In this document: positions 33,203-43,490 of the stretch, piece after piece
How positions within the stretch are numbered: position 1 is the stretch's first letter
Layout: each line of letters begins with the position of its first letter
Assembly: GCA_028386065.3 (NCBI GenBank)
Contig: JAKUCV010004308.1
Span: 85,367-149,366, forward strand
Direction of reading: 5' to 3'
Source of the DNA: Turnera subulata
Lineage: Eukaryota > Streptophyta > Magnoliopsida > Malpighiales > Passifloraceae
DNA length: 64,000 bases
The notes under the pieces: generated by a model
Database searches by the model: none
Told to the model about the DNA's origin: nothing
What the model saw: the letters and a program-made list of their open reading frames with translations, nothing else
Translations under genes and position numbers: made by a program

Positions 33203-36200
33203 GTATGCTTGAAGGCATCAAGTGTACTTTGGTACCTTGATAGCGGATGCTCCAAGCACATGACCGGAGAAGCATCCAAATTTTTGCAAATAAAGCCATC
33301 AAATGGAGGAAACGTTGTCTTTGGAGACAACAACAAAGGAAAGATCATCGGCATTGGCTCGGTTGGCAAAGATGAGTCTTCCTCCATTGATAATGTTTTA
33401 CTTGTTAAGGGTCTTAAACACAATCTCTTAAGCATAAGTCAATTATGTGATAAGGGAAATCGTGTAATCTTTGATTCCAAGTCATGCACCGTAGAACGTC
33501 TTAGTGATAATAAGATCATTCTACAAGGTGATAGAATTGACAATATTTATATGGTTAACTTAGAAGAGTCTTCATCAAAATTTTCAAAATGTCTAATGAG
33601 CAAAGAAGATGATATGTGGTTATGGCATCGTAGAGTAGGTCATGTTAATATGAAAATGCTAAACAAACTAGTTAATCAAGACTTAGTAGTTGGCATTCCA
33701 AAAATTAGATTTGAGAAGGATTCCATATGTGATGCATGTCAAAAGGGGAAGCAAGTGCGAGCTTCGTTTCATTCTAAAAACGTTGTCTCAACATCTAGAC
33801 CACTTCAACTTTTGCACATGGATCTCTTTGGTCCCTCACAAATTAAAAGTTTTGGAGGGAACTATTATGCTTTTGTTATTGTGGATGATTATACTAGATT
33901 CACTTGGACTTTATTCCTTACTCATAAAAGTGAAGCATTTGATACATTGAAGAGCTTTCTTAAGAAAGTTCAAAATGAAAAAGGTTGTTTAATTGCTTGC
34001 ATTAGAAGTGATCATGGAGGAGAATTTGAAAACAATCATTTTTCAGCTTTTTGTGATAAACATGGCATTGAGCACAATTTCTCGGCCCCTCGGACACCAC
34101 AACAAAATGGCATTGTTGAACGCAAAAATCGGTGTCTTGAGGAAATGGCAAGAACTATGCTCAATGAGGCTAATATTCCTAAGTATTTCTGGGCTGATGC
34201 AGTAAGTACGGCTTGCTACGTGTTAAACCGAGCAATCATTAGGCCATTACTCATGAAAACGTCCTATGAATTATACAAGGGAAGAAAACCAAATATTTCC
34301 CATCTTAGAGTTTTTGGCTGCAAATGTTTTGTGCATAATAATGGAAAAGACAATTTGGGAAAATTTGATGCAAAATCTGATGAAGGCATCTTTCTAGGCT
34401 ATTCATTGCGCAGCAAAGCGTATAGAGTTTTTAACAAACGAACCTTAAGTGTTGAGGAGTCCCCTCATGTTGTATTTGCAGAGAATAATACTCGCTCGAC
34501 GAGAAAGGATTTCTGTGATGATCTTGTAGGTACACTTGAGAAGATGTCATTGGATGATAAGGAAGAAAAAGATGTGCAAGACAACGTTTGGAAGAAAGGA
34601 GGCACTTCAACCGAACCTACACCTCAACAGGAAATGGAGACTGCACCTCAACAAGAAGAACCAAGCCCTATGGAGGACATGCAAGAAACAACGGTTGATA
34701 TCAACCAAGAATTACCTAGAGCATGGCCAGAGTCCAAAGATCATCCCCTTGACACGGTAATAGGTAATATCAACCGCGGAGTAAGTACTCGAAATTCTCT
34801 TAGAGATAACATAGGGCACATTGCATTTGTTTCACAAATTGAGCCTACAACTATTTCTGAAGAGATTAATGATGAACATTGGACCTTGGCCATGCAAGAA
34901 GAGCTAAATCAATTCAAACGTAATGATGTTTGGGAATTGGTTCCAAGGCCTATTGATCACACAATAATTGGCACAAAATGGGTGTTTAGAAACAAACTAG
35001 ATGAAAATGGCATAATAACTAGAAACAAAGCTAGGTTGGTAGCAAAAGGCTACAATCAAGAAGAAGGAATTGATTTTGAAGAAACATATGCACCTGTTGC
35101 ACGTCTAGAAGCCATCCGTCTTTTGCTTGCATTTGCATCATCTATGAATTTCAAACTTTATCAAATGGAAGTCAAAAGTGCATTTCTAAATGGCTTCATC
35201 CAAGAGGAAGTATATGTTGCTCAACCTCCTGGGTTTGAAGATTATACCTTTCCCAATCATGTTTTCAAACTCAAGAAAGCACTGTACGGTCTCAAACAAG
35301 CTCCCAGAGCTTGGTATGAACGTTTGAGTAAATTTCTTTTGGATATTGGATTCACTAGAGGGAAGGTTGACACCACCTTATTCATTAAGAACAAACATCA
35401 TAACATTCTTTTGGTTCAAATTTATGTAGATGATATTATTTTTGGTGCCACTAATGACTCTCTGTGCAAGGAATTCTCTAACATGATGACCAGTGAGTTT
35501 GAGATGTCCATGATGGGTGTGTTGACATTCTTCCTCGGTTTACTAGTCAAACAAATGAAGGAAGGAACATTCATCTCCCAATCCAAGTACTGCAAGGAGC
35601 TGCTCAAGCGCTTTGAAATGGACAACTCCAAGCAAATGGCCACACCAATGAGCACTTCCATACATTTAGACAAAGATGAGAAAGGTATTGAAGTTGACAT
35701 TAAGAAATATCGAGGTATGATCGGATCACTTCTTTACCTTACGGCAAGTAGGCCGGATATCATGTTTAGTGTTTGTTTATGTGCAAGGTTTCAATCTTGT
35801 CCTAAAGAGTCTCATCTTAAGGCTATAAAACGAATCATGAAATACCTTGTAGGCACTATAAATGTTGGCTTATGGTATCCAAAAGGCACTACACATCATC
35901 TTGTAGGATATTCAGACTCTGATTTTGCAGGCTGCAAATTAGATCGAAAAAGCACTAGTGGAACATGCCATTTGCTAGGTAGCTCTTTAGTCTCATGGTT
36001 TAGCAAGAAACAAGCTAGTGTTGCATTGTCTACCACCGAAGCGGAATACATTGCCGCTGGAAGTTGTTGTGCACAAATTCTTTGGATGAAACAACAACTA
36101 AAAGACTATGGTCTAAGCCTTAGTCATGTGCCTCTTAAATGTGATAACACAAGTGCCATAAGCTTGACCAAGAACCCTGTTCTTCATTCTAGAACAAAAC

Positions 36201-36373
36201 ATATAGATATTAGGCATCACTTCATTAGGGATCATGTTCTCAAGGGAGATGTAGCTATCGAATTTGTTGAAACAAAATCTCAACTAGCTGACATCTTCAC
36301 AAAACCCTTAGACAAAGAGTCATACTTTCGAATTCGAACTGAACTTGGCATACTTGACTCTACATTAATGTAA
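33203..36373 (+). CDS. SIRE-E pol polyprotein (protease-integrase-RT-RNase H), open
   Basis: Open from the TAG at 33200 to TAA at 36371, a complete Copia pol; no ATG lies near the start, so it must be expressed with gag. Residues from 33209: protease [10 protein letters not shown] (11-20); integrase zinc finger LWHRRVGH...CDACQKG; DDE residues in HMDLFGPS (~205), IRSDHGGEF (~268) and NGIVERKN (~303); RT with YVDDIIFG (739-742); RNase H with YSDSDFAGC (~902) and TEAEYIAAG; tail DIFTKPLD. Oddity: RT motif A is [11 protein letters not shown], where the family has MDVK, so a metal-binding Asp is Glu. Probably impaired in cis, otherwise intact. Confidence 0.92.
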   Translation, partial: VCLKASSVLWYLDSGCSKHMTGEASKFLQIKPSNGGNVVFGDNNKGKIIGIGSVGKDESSSIDNVLLVKGLKHNLLSISQLCDKGNRVIFDSKSCTVERLSDNKIILQGDRIDNIYMVNLEESSSKFSKCLMSKEDDMWLWHRRVGHVNMKMLNKLVNQDLVVGIPKIRFEKDSICDACQKGKQVRASFHSKNVVSTSRPLQLLHMDLFGPSQIKSFGGNYYAFVIVDDYTRFTWTLFLTHKSEAFDTLKSFLKKVQNEKGCLIACIRSDHGGEFENNHFSAFCDKHGIEHNFSAPRTPQQNGIVERKNRCLEEMARTMLNEANIPKYFWADAVSTACYVLNRAIIRPLLMKTSYELYKGRKPNISHLRVFGCKCFVHNNGKDNLGKFDAKSDEGIFLGYSLRSKAYRVFNKRTLSVEESPHVVFAENNTRSTRKDFCDDLVGTLEKMSLDDKEEKDVQDNVWKKGGTSTEPTPQQEMETAPQQEEPSPMEDMQETTVDINQELPRAWPESKDHPLDTVIGNINRGVSTRNSLRDNIGHIAFVSQIEPTTISEEINDEHWTLAMQEELNQFKRNDVWELVPRPIDHTIIGTKWVFRNKLDENGIITRNKARLVAKGYNQEEGIDFEETYAPVARLEAIRLLLAFASSMNFKLYQMEVKSAFLNGFIQEEVYVAQPPGFEDYTFPNHVFKLKKALYGLKQAPRAWYERLSKFLLDIGFTRGKVDTTLFIKNKHHNILLVQIYVDDIIFGATNDSLCKEFSNMMTSEFEMSMMGVLTFFLGLLVKQMKEGTFISQSKYCKELLKRFEMDNSKQMATPMSTSIHLDKDEKGIEVDIKKYRGMIGSLLYLTASRPDIMFSVCLCARFQSCPKESHLKAIKRIMKYLVGTINVGLWYPKGTTHHLVGYSDSDFAGCKLDRKSTSGTCHLLGSSLVSWFSKKQASVALSTTEAEYIAAGSCCAQILWMKQQLKDYGLSLSHVPLKCDNTSAISLTKNPVLHSRTKHIDIRHHFIRDHVLKGDVAIEFVETKSQLADIFTKPLDKESYFRIRTELGILDSTLM

Positions 36374-36682
36374 TCCATGCATTCCTCACATATCTCTTTT
36401 TGAACATTACTGACTTGAGCGTCGGAGGCTCCCCTAATTTTGATTTGCAGGTACTCCCCTTCCTAAAGGCAACAAGATAGGGGGAACAAGATATGCTAGC
36501 ATTGTTATTGCGCATCATCATTTCTTTTTGCTAATGCCAAAAGGGGGAAGATAAAAAGAGAAGTATATGTATCAAGATAGGGGGAATCATGGGAATCATT
36601 ATTTGAAAAATATAGGGGGAATTGTTGTTATAAATATTGGCATATACTTCTAGTTGTTTGTCATTATCAAAAAGGGGGAAAT
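36374..36682 (+). other. SIRE-E 3' UTR with repeated PPT-like runs
   Basis: No ORF. At least five G-runs of the AGGGGGAA type (near 36478, 36542, 36580, 36612 and 36673) are spread through it; the last, AAAAAGGGGGAAAT, directly precedes the 3' LTR and is the likely PPT. Confidence 0.8.
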
Positions 36683-38211
36683 TGTTAGAACTCATGGTTC
36701 ATTACAGGTTTTGATAATCGACAAACCAATGAAGCAAAAAGAAATGAAGTCAAACCAATCCTCAAGCAAAAGAAATCATTCAAGAGCAAAGGAACAAAGT
36801 GAATAAGCACAAGATTGAAGAGCCAAGAAAGAAGAGTTAGATTCATAAATTGTACAAGGTATAACACTCAACTCTTCTAGGACATTGGCTCAAAATGAGA
36901 TAAAATTTGCTCATGCATCACATAAACATATTTCAAACATCAAACTGTTTTTCTGTGTCAATAACATCGATGTTATATTTTACAACATCGATGTTCTGCC
37001 TTCCAACAAATTTCCAAAACAGGCAGTAGGCAAATAACATCGATGTTGGCATCCTAAACATCGATGTTCTAGTGACCGTTGCTTTTAAAATTAGTCATAA
37101 CATCGATGTTCCCATTTGTAACATCGATGTTCCATATTGGTCAGTTTCAATTTGTTTTTGCCGAGCCAAAATAACATCGATGTTGCCTTTTAAACATCGA
37201 TGTTCCTGCCTTCAAAGAAATTCCCAAAAATTGGCAGAAGGCAAATAACATCGATGTTGGCATCCCACACATCGATGTACTCATGACCGTTGCATTTGAA
37301 ATATCCTTTACATAAGCAAAACATCGATGTTGGATTTCATAACATCGATGTTCTTCAATGGTCAGCTTTAATTGTTTTTCACAGAAGCAAAATAACATCG
37401 ATGTTGTGAATTAAACATCGATGTTCTCCAAGAATCAGTTTTCATCTCATTTTCACAGAATCAAAATAACATCGATGTTGTGTTTGAAAACATCGATGTT
37501 TTAGTTACCGTTAGTCCAAAAATTCAAATTTGTTGGACAAAACATCGATGTTGAGAATTAAAACATCGATGTTATGGTCATTATTGCTGACAACTTTTAG
37601 CACCCACTATGTTTTGTTTAAAGCTTTTTCTTGGGTGGATTTCAAACGGCTCCACGACTTTTTAGAGCTACAAATTGAGCATTTCCAGCTCTGTTTCACA
37701 ATCAATCAACTCTCTAGATTCATGCTATTCATTCATACATCCATTACTAATCTTAATTGAGCCAATATCCTTTTGAGGATTTGAGAGTTGCTTTTTAGAG
37801 CCTAATTCTGTATACTCATATCTGCTCTTTGAGAGAGTTCTTTGTTTGAGTGATTGTGTTGTCATACACCTTAAGGGAGGTTAGTTCCCTTGTTGAGATT
37901 CATAGGAAGAGGGAATATCTTCTTGTGTGAGAAGTTTTGAAGTGAGGTATCTTCAAGCAGGAGATTAGAGTTTCTTGTGACTAGAACTCTAGGTTGTAAA
38001 CGGTTTGTTAAGCACCCGTAAGCTTAACGTAGATAGTGGAATCTTCAAGAGAGTCTCTTGCTGGATTAGCTACACAAGTAGTGTGTGTGTGAACCAGGAT
38101 AAATTATTTGTGTCCTTCAATCTTTAAATTCCGCAATTATATCCTGCTCATTTTGTTTTATTCTGATAAACGCTATTCACCCCCCTCTAGCGTAGGGCTA
38201 TTGTTCTAACA
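36683..38211 (+). repeat. SIRE-E 3' LTR (1529 bp)
   Basis: Starts TGTTAGAACTCATGG, ends TTGTTCTAACA, and is followed by caagg. This LTR has the complete nine-pair palindrome array and lacks the 130-bp duplication of its partner. Confidence 0.95.
36963..37573. repeat. Complete nine-pair AACATCGATGTT array
   Basis: Pair starts: 36963/36984, 37036/37057, 37099/37120, 37173/37193, 37247/37268, 37320/37341, 37394/37414, 37468/37489, 37541/37562. Seventeen of 18 sites are perfect; 37268 reads CACATCGATGTA. Within-pair spacing is 20-21 bp, and pair-to-pair spacing is 73-74 bp except one of 63. So it is a diverged ~73.5-bp repeat whose palindromes alone stay conserved. Confidence 0.96.
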
Positions 38212-38216
38212 CAAGG

Positions 38217-39123
38217 TTCTATTCCTCCTTTCGGATACACCATTCCATTGAGGCGTACCCGGTGGAGTGAGCTGTGATACTATACCACACTCCTTTAGAT
38301 GATTAAGAAATTCTCGGCCTAAGTATTCACCTCCTCGATCTGATCGAAGCATTTTAATGCTCTTGCCGAGTTGATTTTGTACTTCATTCTTAAATTCTTT
38401 GAACTTTTCAAAGGATTCTGACTTGTGTCTTATTAGATACACATAGCCATACCTACTGAAATCGTCAGTAAATGTAATGAAGTATTGGAATCCACCTCTA
38501 GCTTGTGTCGACAACGGTCCACATACATCACTATGTATAAGACCTAACAAGTCCGAAGCTCTTTCACCTTTACCGGTAAAAGGAGCCTTCGTCATCTTGC
38601 CTAACAAACATGACTCACATGTCTCAAATGATTCAAAATCAAATGAGTCTAAAAGTCCATTTTTATGGAGTTTAGATATACGAGTCTCGTTTATATGGCC
38701 CAATCGACAATGCCAAAGATAGGTTTCATTAGAATCGTTCATTCTAACCTTCTTCGTATTAACGTTATAAATTGTGGTTTCTAAGTTAAGAACATACAAA
38801 CCATTGCTTAAATGCACACTACCATAATAAACATTATTGAAATAAATAGAACAACATTTGTCCTTTATTACAAAAGAAAAACCTTTCTTGTCAAGACAAG
38901 ACACAGAAATCAAATTCCTACTTATGGTCGGTACATATTAACAATCGTCTAGTTCTAAAACCAAACCACTCCGTAAGGTAAGACAGTAAGTTCCTACGGC
39001 TAATGCAGCAACTCTTGCTCCATTTCCCACTCGCAGGTCTATCTCACCCTTTTGCAATCTCCTACTCTTTCTCAGTTCCTGCACATTTACACAAATGTGA
39101 GAACCACATCCGGTATCTAATAC
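38217..39123 (-). pseudogene. Copia-D protease and N-terminal integrase
   Basis: Begins after a TAG at about 39121, with LDTGCGSHIC as the protease active site, then a TAA near 38938, then the frame 38913-38217. That frame has the zinc finger LWHCRLGHIN...CESCLLGK, integrase HSDVCGPL, FTDDFSRYGYVYL, LRSDRGGEYLG and NGVSERRNRTL, so the D-D-E triad is present. It stops at the SIRE-E insertion; the rest is at 29767. The upstream TAG probably replaced a Trp codon (family pattern W-V-L-D-T-G). Confidence 0.9.
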
Positions 39124-39996
39124 CTATGATGCAGAGATAGAAATATTAGCTTCTATAACAAAAATACCTGAAGTGGAAGTCTTACTTCCCTTCTGTTTCT
39201 TCACCTCTTCAAGGTAAATAGGGTAGTTGCATTTCCAATGGCCAGGTTTATTGCAATGGAAACATTGTCCTTCCTTTGCAATACCACCTTTGGGTTTCAG
39301 CACATGGGAACAAGAAGATGCACATGCACCAAACTTTTTGGCACATTTCTTCTTCTTGTTAAACTTGGCTTTACCCTTTCCTTTGACTTTTCCAACCATC
39401 AAAATATTGTTGGATTTGTTTGCCTTCATTTGTTGCTCAACTGTTCCTAAAATGTTAAGCAACTCAGACAAATATTTGTCAAGATGATTCATATTGAAAT
39501 TCATGACAAATTGGCTGTAACTATCCGGCCACGATTGCAGGACTAGATCAACAGCCAACTCCTTTTGCAAAGGAAAACCTAGACCCTCAAGGCTCTCAAT
39601 GTATCCATTCATTTTGAGCACATGAGGTCTCACCGGTGATGACTCAGCCATCTTGCATTGGAACAATGCCTTAGAGGTCTCATGCCTTGCTTGCTCTTCA
39701 AAAAGCATTTTTAGATGTTCGATCATATCGAACGCACCCAAGGTCTCATGTTGCTTCTGAAGCTCAGAGTCCATGTTAACAAGCATAAGGCATTCAACAT
39801 CCAATGCATCATCAACAAGCTTCTTGTAAGCATCTCTTTTCGCCCTAGAAGCATTAGGCGCCGGTTCATTTGGAACTTGCCCTTCAAGGACATACAACTT
39901 CTTTTCTTGTTTGAGGACTATCCTCAAGTTGCGATACCATTTTAAGAAGTTATTCCCATTGAACTTTTCCTTCTCAAGGATAGATTGCAGTGACAT
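39124..39996 (-). CDS. Copia-D gag (290 codons open)
   Basis: ATG at 39996 gives MSLQSILEKEKFNGNNFLKW, a UBN2-type Copia Gag, followed by capsid-like helices (WPDSYSQFVMNFNM) and a Lys-rich linker. The zinc knuckle reads CFHCNKPGHWKCNYP: the usual spacing HX4C is broken because the final Cys is Tyr, while a Cys stands where Arg is typical. Both changes fit C-to-T type mutation. Open to the boundary with protease but likely defective in RNA packaging. Confidence 0.85.
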   Translation of the reverse strand: MSLQSILEKEKFNGNNFLKWYRNLRIVLKQEKKLYVLEGQVPNEPAPNASRAKRDAYKKLVDDALDVECLMLVNMDSELQKQHETLGAFDMIEHLKMLFEEQARHETSKALFQCKMAESSPVRPHVLKMNGYIESLEGLGFPLQKELAVDLVLQSWPDSYSQFVMNFNMNHLDKYLSELLNILGTVEQQMKANKSNNILMVGKVKGKGKAKFNKKKKCAKKFGACASSCSHVLKPKGGIAKEGQCFHCNKPGHWKCNYPIYLEEVKKQKGSKTSTSGIFVIEANISISAS

Positions 39997-40550
39997 TGAT
40001 CAACTCACACAAATAAGAGTCATGCATACAAAATTATTTAACAAGGAATTCTATTAAATGATACTCCTACTATATAAATCAAGACAATTATATAAGTAGG
40101 CCAAGATCCATATTTCACTACTAGATAAGTCAGCTTTGGCTGATCGCTTACTTCATAGTTATTTAGGTAGACAACTCTTGTCAATTACATCACTTGTAAT
40201 CTTGGATAGTTGAGTGAACAACACTTGTTCTTTTCTATCTCATAGACTTAGCTCAACTCCTTGCCTCTAAGTCCTTAATCCTATTAAGATGACCTAGTTA
40301 AGTTCAACACCATAATAACATTTTTCGATATTACAATTATCGCGTTGCACCTTGCTAGGATAAACATTGGCACCTTGCTTTGGCAAAACCTACCAAGTGT
40401 TGATCTAAGCAATGATGAGTGCTTATAATGGAAGGCAACACAAGAAGAACTTAATATTTTTCATCAACATATTATTCCAATACATTACATGCATGTTCTT
40501 GATGAATCATATATTGATGTTTGTAAATTTGGAAACCAAAATTATAAGTG

Positions 40551-41111
40551 AACATCGATGTTTAAACTTGAACATCGATGTTTTGAGAATCTGATTCTCC
40601 CAACTATTTGGCCGAGGCTCAAGAACATCGATGTTCAACACTTTAACATCGATTTTTTGAGTAACTTGAACAACAAACTATTTGGCAGTAGCTCAAGAAC
40701 ATCGATGTTGAACTCTTAAACATCGATGTTTTGAGAATTCTGAAAGTTCAAGATTTTGGCAGTAGCATTTTAACATCGATGTTGGAATGTCAACATCGAT
40801 GTTTGAACTTCTGGAACCCAAGAACATCGATGTTGGAATCTTGAACATCGATGTTATGAGAGTTCTGGAACTTCAAGCCAATTTGGCCGAGCTCAAACAA
40901 CATCGATGTGTAACTCTTAAACATCGATGTTTTTGAGAGTTTTGCATGAGAACATCGATGTTGGTCACACAACATCGTTTTTTTGAACGTTCAGCCGAGG
41001 CTAAACTTCATCAGAACATCGATGTTTGTCACACAACATCGATGTTGTGAAGGTTCGGCCAAGGCTAAACTTAATGCTAACATCGATGTTTGTCTCACCA
41101 ACATCGATGTT
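40551..41111. repeat. Nine-pair AACATCGATGTT array in Copia-D leader
   Basis: Pairs at 40551/40571, 40624/40644, 40698/40719, 40772/40792, 40823/40844, 40899/40920, 40951/40971, 41015/41035 and 41079/41100. Fifteen of 18 are perfect; 40644, 40899 and 40971 vary at the 3' end. Within-pair spacing is 20-21 bp; between pairs it is 51-76 bp. Spacers share only scraps (TTTGGCAGTAGC, GCCGAGGC) with the SIRE-E array. Confidence 0.95.
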
Positions 41112-41400
41112 ATGGCCTAGCTGTACTTAAACGACAATCGTTCTATACACAAACCGACACTCGATTTTTCTTAGTCGAACTCTTCGACGTACTGCCATGA
41201 ATATCTTGATTGATATCTCATACCAATCAAGTGCTTGTTGTCAAATCATTTTTAACAAAAACACAACATCAACATGTTCAATAACTCATTTAGCATATCA
41301 CATATACAAAATGAATTCAGCATATCACATATACTAGCATGTTCATACTATATCACATATAACATATGAACACATAATTCGGTTTAGAACTTCACAAGAG

Positions 41401-41412
41401 GCTCCGCTACCA
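41401..41412 (-). other. Primer-binding site of Copia-D
   Basis: Minus strand TGGTAGCGGAGC directly follows the 5' LTR, similar to those of the other Copia elements here. Confidence 0.75.
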
Positions 41413-41413
41413 T

Positions 41414-42945
41414 TGTAAGTATTCGGGCATGCAAATTGACAATCAAATGCAATAACATACGCAGCGGAAAAACCGGATACACATGGAGGATCCAAGTGAA
41501 GGGTAGCTAAACCGAATAACAATTTTTACGTACCTGAATCGGTTGAGGTCTTTTGCCCAACTGTATGGATGAATCAGCAAGAGCCGGATAGAAATCCCGC
41601 CCCTCTACGGTATCCACACGAACCTAGATAACTAGTTGGAATCGTCACATGATTACCGACCCGAGCACCCCCGAACTGATGTGCTAGCAGGAGGTTTCCG
41701 GGAGCTAGTGTTTGTGGTGTTTTTTTTCTTTCTCAAAGAAGGATGTGTGTAACCTGAAAAACTCTAAGCTCTCAAGTCTCTCAAGCTCTAAAAAATCAGA
41801 CTCAAAGTTATGAATCAACAAGGCATAATCAAATTATGCTTAGTCTAATCCCACTCACAAAAGCAAGGGACAAAGTGGCCAACACCTTTGGCCAACATGA
41901 TTAGCTTTTAGCTAATTATGTCTCCACTAACTCTTGGTGGGATTACACATCACATGGCACAAATTATGGTTCAATAAATCAGACATTTAGTGAACCAAAC
42001 CAGCCCAAAACGACCCTGGTCCAACCATAGTCCAACCATGGTCCAACCACACCTGGTCGAACCATGGTCCGACCACGGTTCAACCATCTGCTCGAATCAA
42101 CGATTCTAAGTGTGTGACCCTGTAGGCACTTGTAACGTCCGACAATAATTGTAAACTCATTTACAATTATAAGCAAAGAGTGGCGTCTAGCAACACATCA
42201 TTGCTACCCGAACGACAAGATCAGTACTGATTCAATATGCCTCGTAAGCATGTCAACGTCCCTTCGTCCCATTATCAAGATTAAACACGAGACATGGAAT
42301 ATATCAATCTCGCATATGTTTAATCTCGGTTTCTTGATCCTCGAGCTAACTGTGTAAAAAAGATACTAATGATATCACCATATCATAATCCGAGCACGGC
42401 CGTGCATTTACAATTCAACTCTATCAAGAAACTAACCAATAATATCCCCGTTATATGGGTTGGACGAATCCCCTCTGGATCGTACAATACTCACTACACA
42501 TTTATCATATACCCAATGATTACACTAAGTCTACTCATTTATGAAATAGCCAAGAGTAATATCAAAGTATACGACTCATATGTTGGGAACCTTGATGATC
42601 ACAGGTCTAAGGACAAAACATATAAGAACCGCTAATGAAAATCATATAACGTTCCATGTAGCATTCTTATGTGGGTCGGTCCAGTCCACAAGTTCTCTAA
42701 CTTATACCCGTATGTAGAATTCATATCACATGTAATTCTCAACATACGCTAGTCTTAATTTCTTATTACAACCCATCCATAATAATAATCGACTAGGGAC
42801 ATTTAAGAATATATAAATATTATAGGGTTATAAATATGTGCAAGCGTTTATCACTTAAACGATATTTATTGGAATAACCTTAATATGTATACATGATTAC
42901 AAATAAACATCCATTGATTGGCTTTTTGGGCATATTACACTAACA
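41414..42945 (-). repeat. Copia-D 5' LTR (1532 bp)
   Basis: Collinear with 26037-27579 and ends ATTACACTAACA at 42945, followed by cgcgg. Differences are scattered substitutions and one fewer GGTCCAACCAC unit. Confidence 0.93.
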
Positions 42946-43490
42946 CGCGGACCCTTCGGATCCTCCCTCATTTAAGGCCATTGTCCAAAGAATAGGCTCA
43001 TCGCGTTTTCAAAAGACTCATCATTCTGAGGTAAAGTACACGTCTAACTCATCATAGCACATACCATTGTAAATTCAAGTAAAAAATCATAAAATGCCCC
43101 TTAAATGATAAATACACATGTTTTCCTCTCCTTTTTTATATTCTCTTTTTCATCTTCTTCCTCTTTCTCTCCCAATTTTTTGGAATTTTTTTTTCGAAAA
43201 AATTTTTCGGGTGAAAAGTGTCGGCTGGGCGGTCAAGGGGAGAGATGACCGCCACTTCCTGGCCGTCTTGTATGGATGACCGCCAGGCGTGGCGGTCTTC
43301 TCGTCATGACCGCCCGCGCTGGTGGTCATAGCTCCGGGTTTTTGTCTTTTTTTTCCTTTTTTTGCTTTTGGGTTTGGGCTTTAGGGTTTTGTGCGAATTC
43401 CACCGACCCCAAATCGTTATAAATAAGACTTTAGGTACCCAGAACTCTTCACAACTTGTCAAAGCATATCTCAAACGCATATAATGCAAA
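42946..43490. other. Tat-1 region between Copia-D and the antisense ORF
   Basis: Non-coding. It includes a pyrimidine-rich stretch (43125-43195) and a perfect hairpin GACCGCCA/TGGCGGTC (43278-43297) among further GACCGCC copies (43247, 43308). It would be the 5' flank, possibly the promoter, of the plus-strand ORF that follows. Confidence 0.65.

Larger units (their letters stand above)
29773..38211 (+). mobile_element. SIRE-E: youngest Copia element, palindrome-rich LTRs
   Basis: 8.4-kb element with LTRs 29773-31371 and 36683-38211, PBS 31373-31385, gag 31427-33189, pol 33203-36373 and PPT before 36683. Perfect 5-bp target duplication caagg at 29768-29772 and 38212-38216 within Copia-D integrase. 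It is the innermost insertion and the least decayed. RT motifs ([21 protein letters not shown]) fit the SIRE-like lineage; no extra ORF follows pol. Confidence 0.94.
39997..41413 (-). other. Copia-D 5' UTR
   Basis: Non-coding 1.4 kb between PBS and gag. The central part is the palindrome array (40551-41111). Flanks are AT-rich, with repeated ACATATC-type words at 41290-41370. An untranslated leader this long is unusual for a Copia element. Confidence 0.8.
26037..42945 (-). mobile_element. Copia-D: Copia element split by SIRE-E
   Basis: LTRs 26037-27579 and 41414-42945, PBS at 41401-41412, gag-pol on the minus strand, PPT-like purine run 27580-27594. Perfect 5-bp target duplication cgcgg at 26032-26036 and 42946-42950. 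Integrase is split at 29768/38216 by SIRE-E. Gag (UBN2-type) and RT differ from the SIRE-like elements here; I do not assign a lineage. The 5' UTR holds the palindrome array. Confidence 0.93.

Noticed and set aside
36963..37573. CRISPR or plain satellite reading of the AACATCGATGTT array
   Set aside because: The repeat is a short palindrome in an LTR, spacers differ but recur in the partner LTR, and no cas-like gene exists. It is kept as a novel array.
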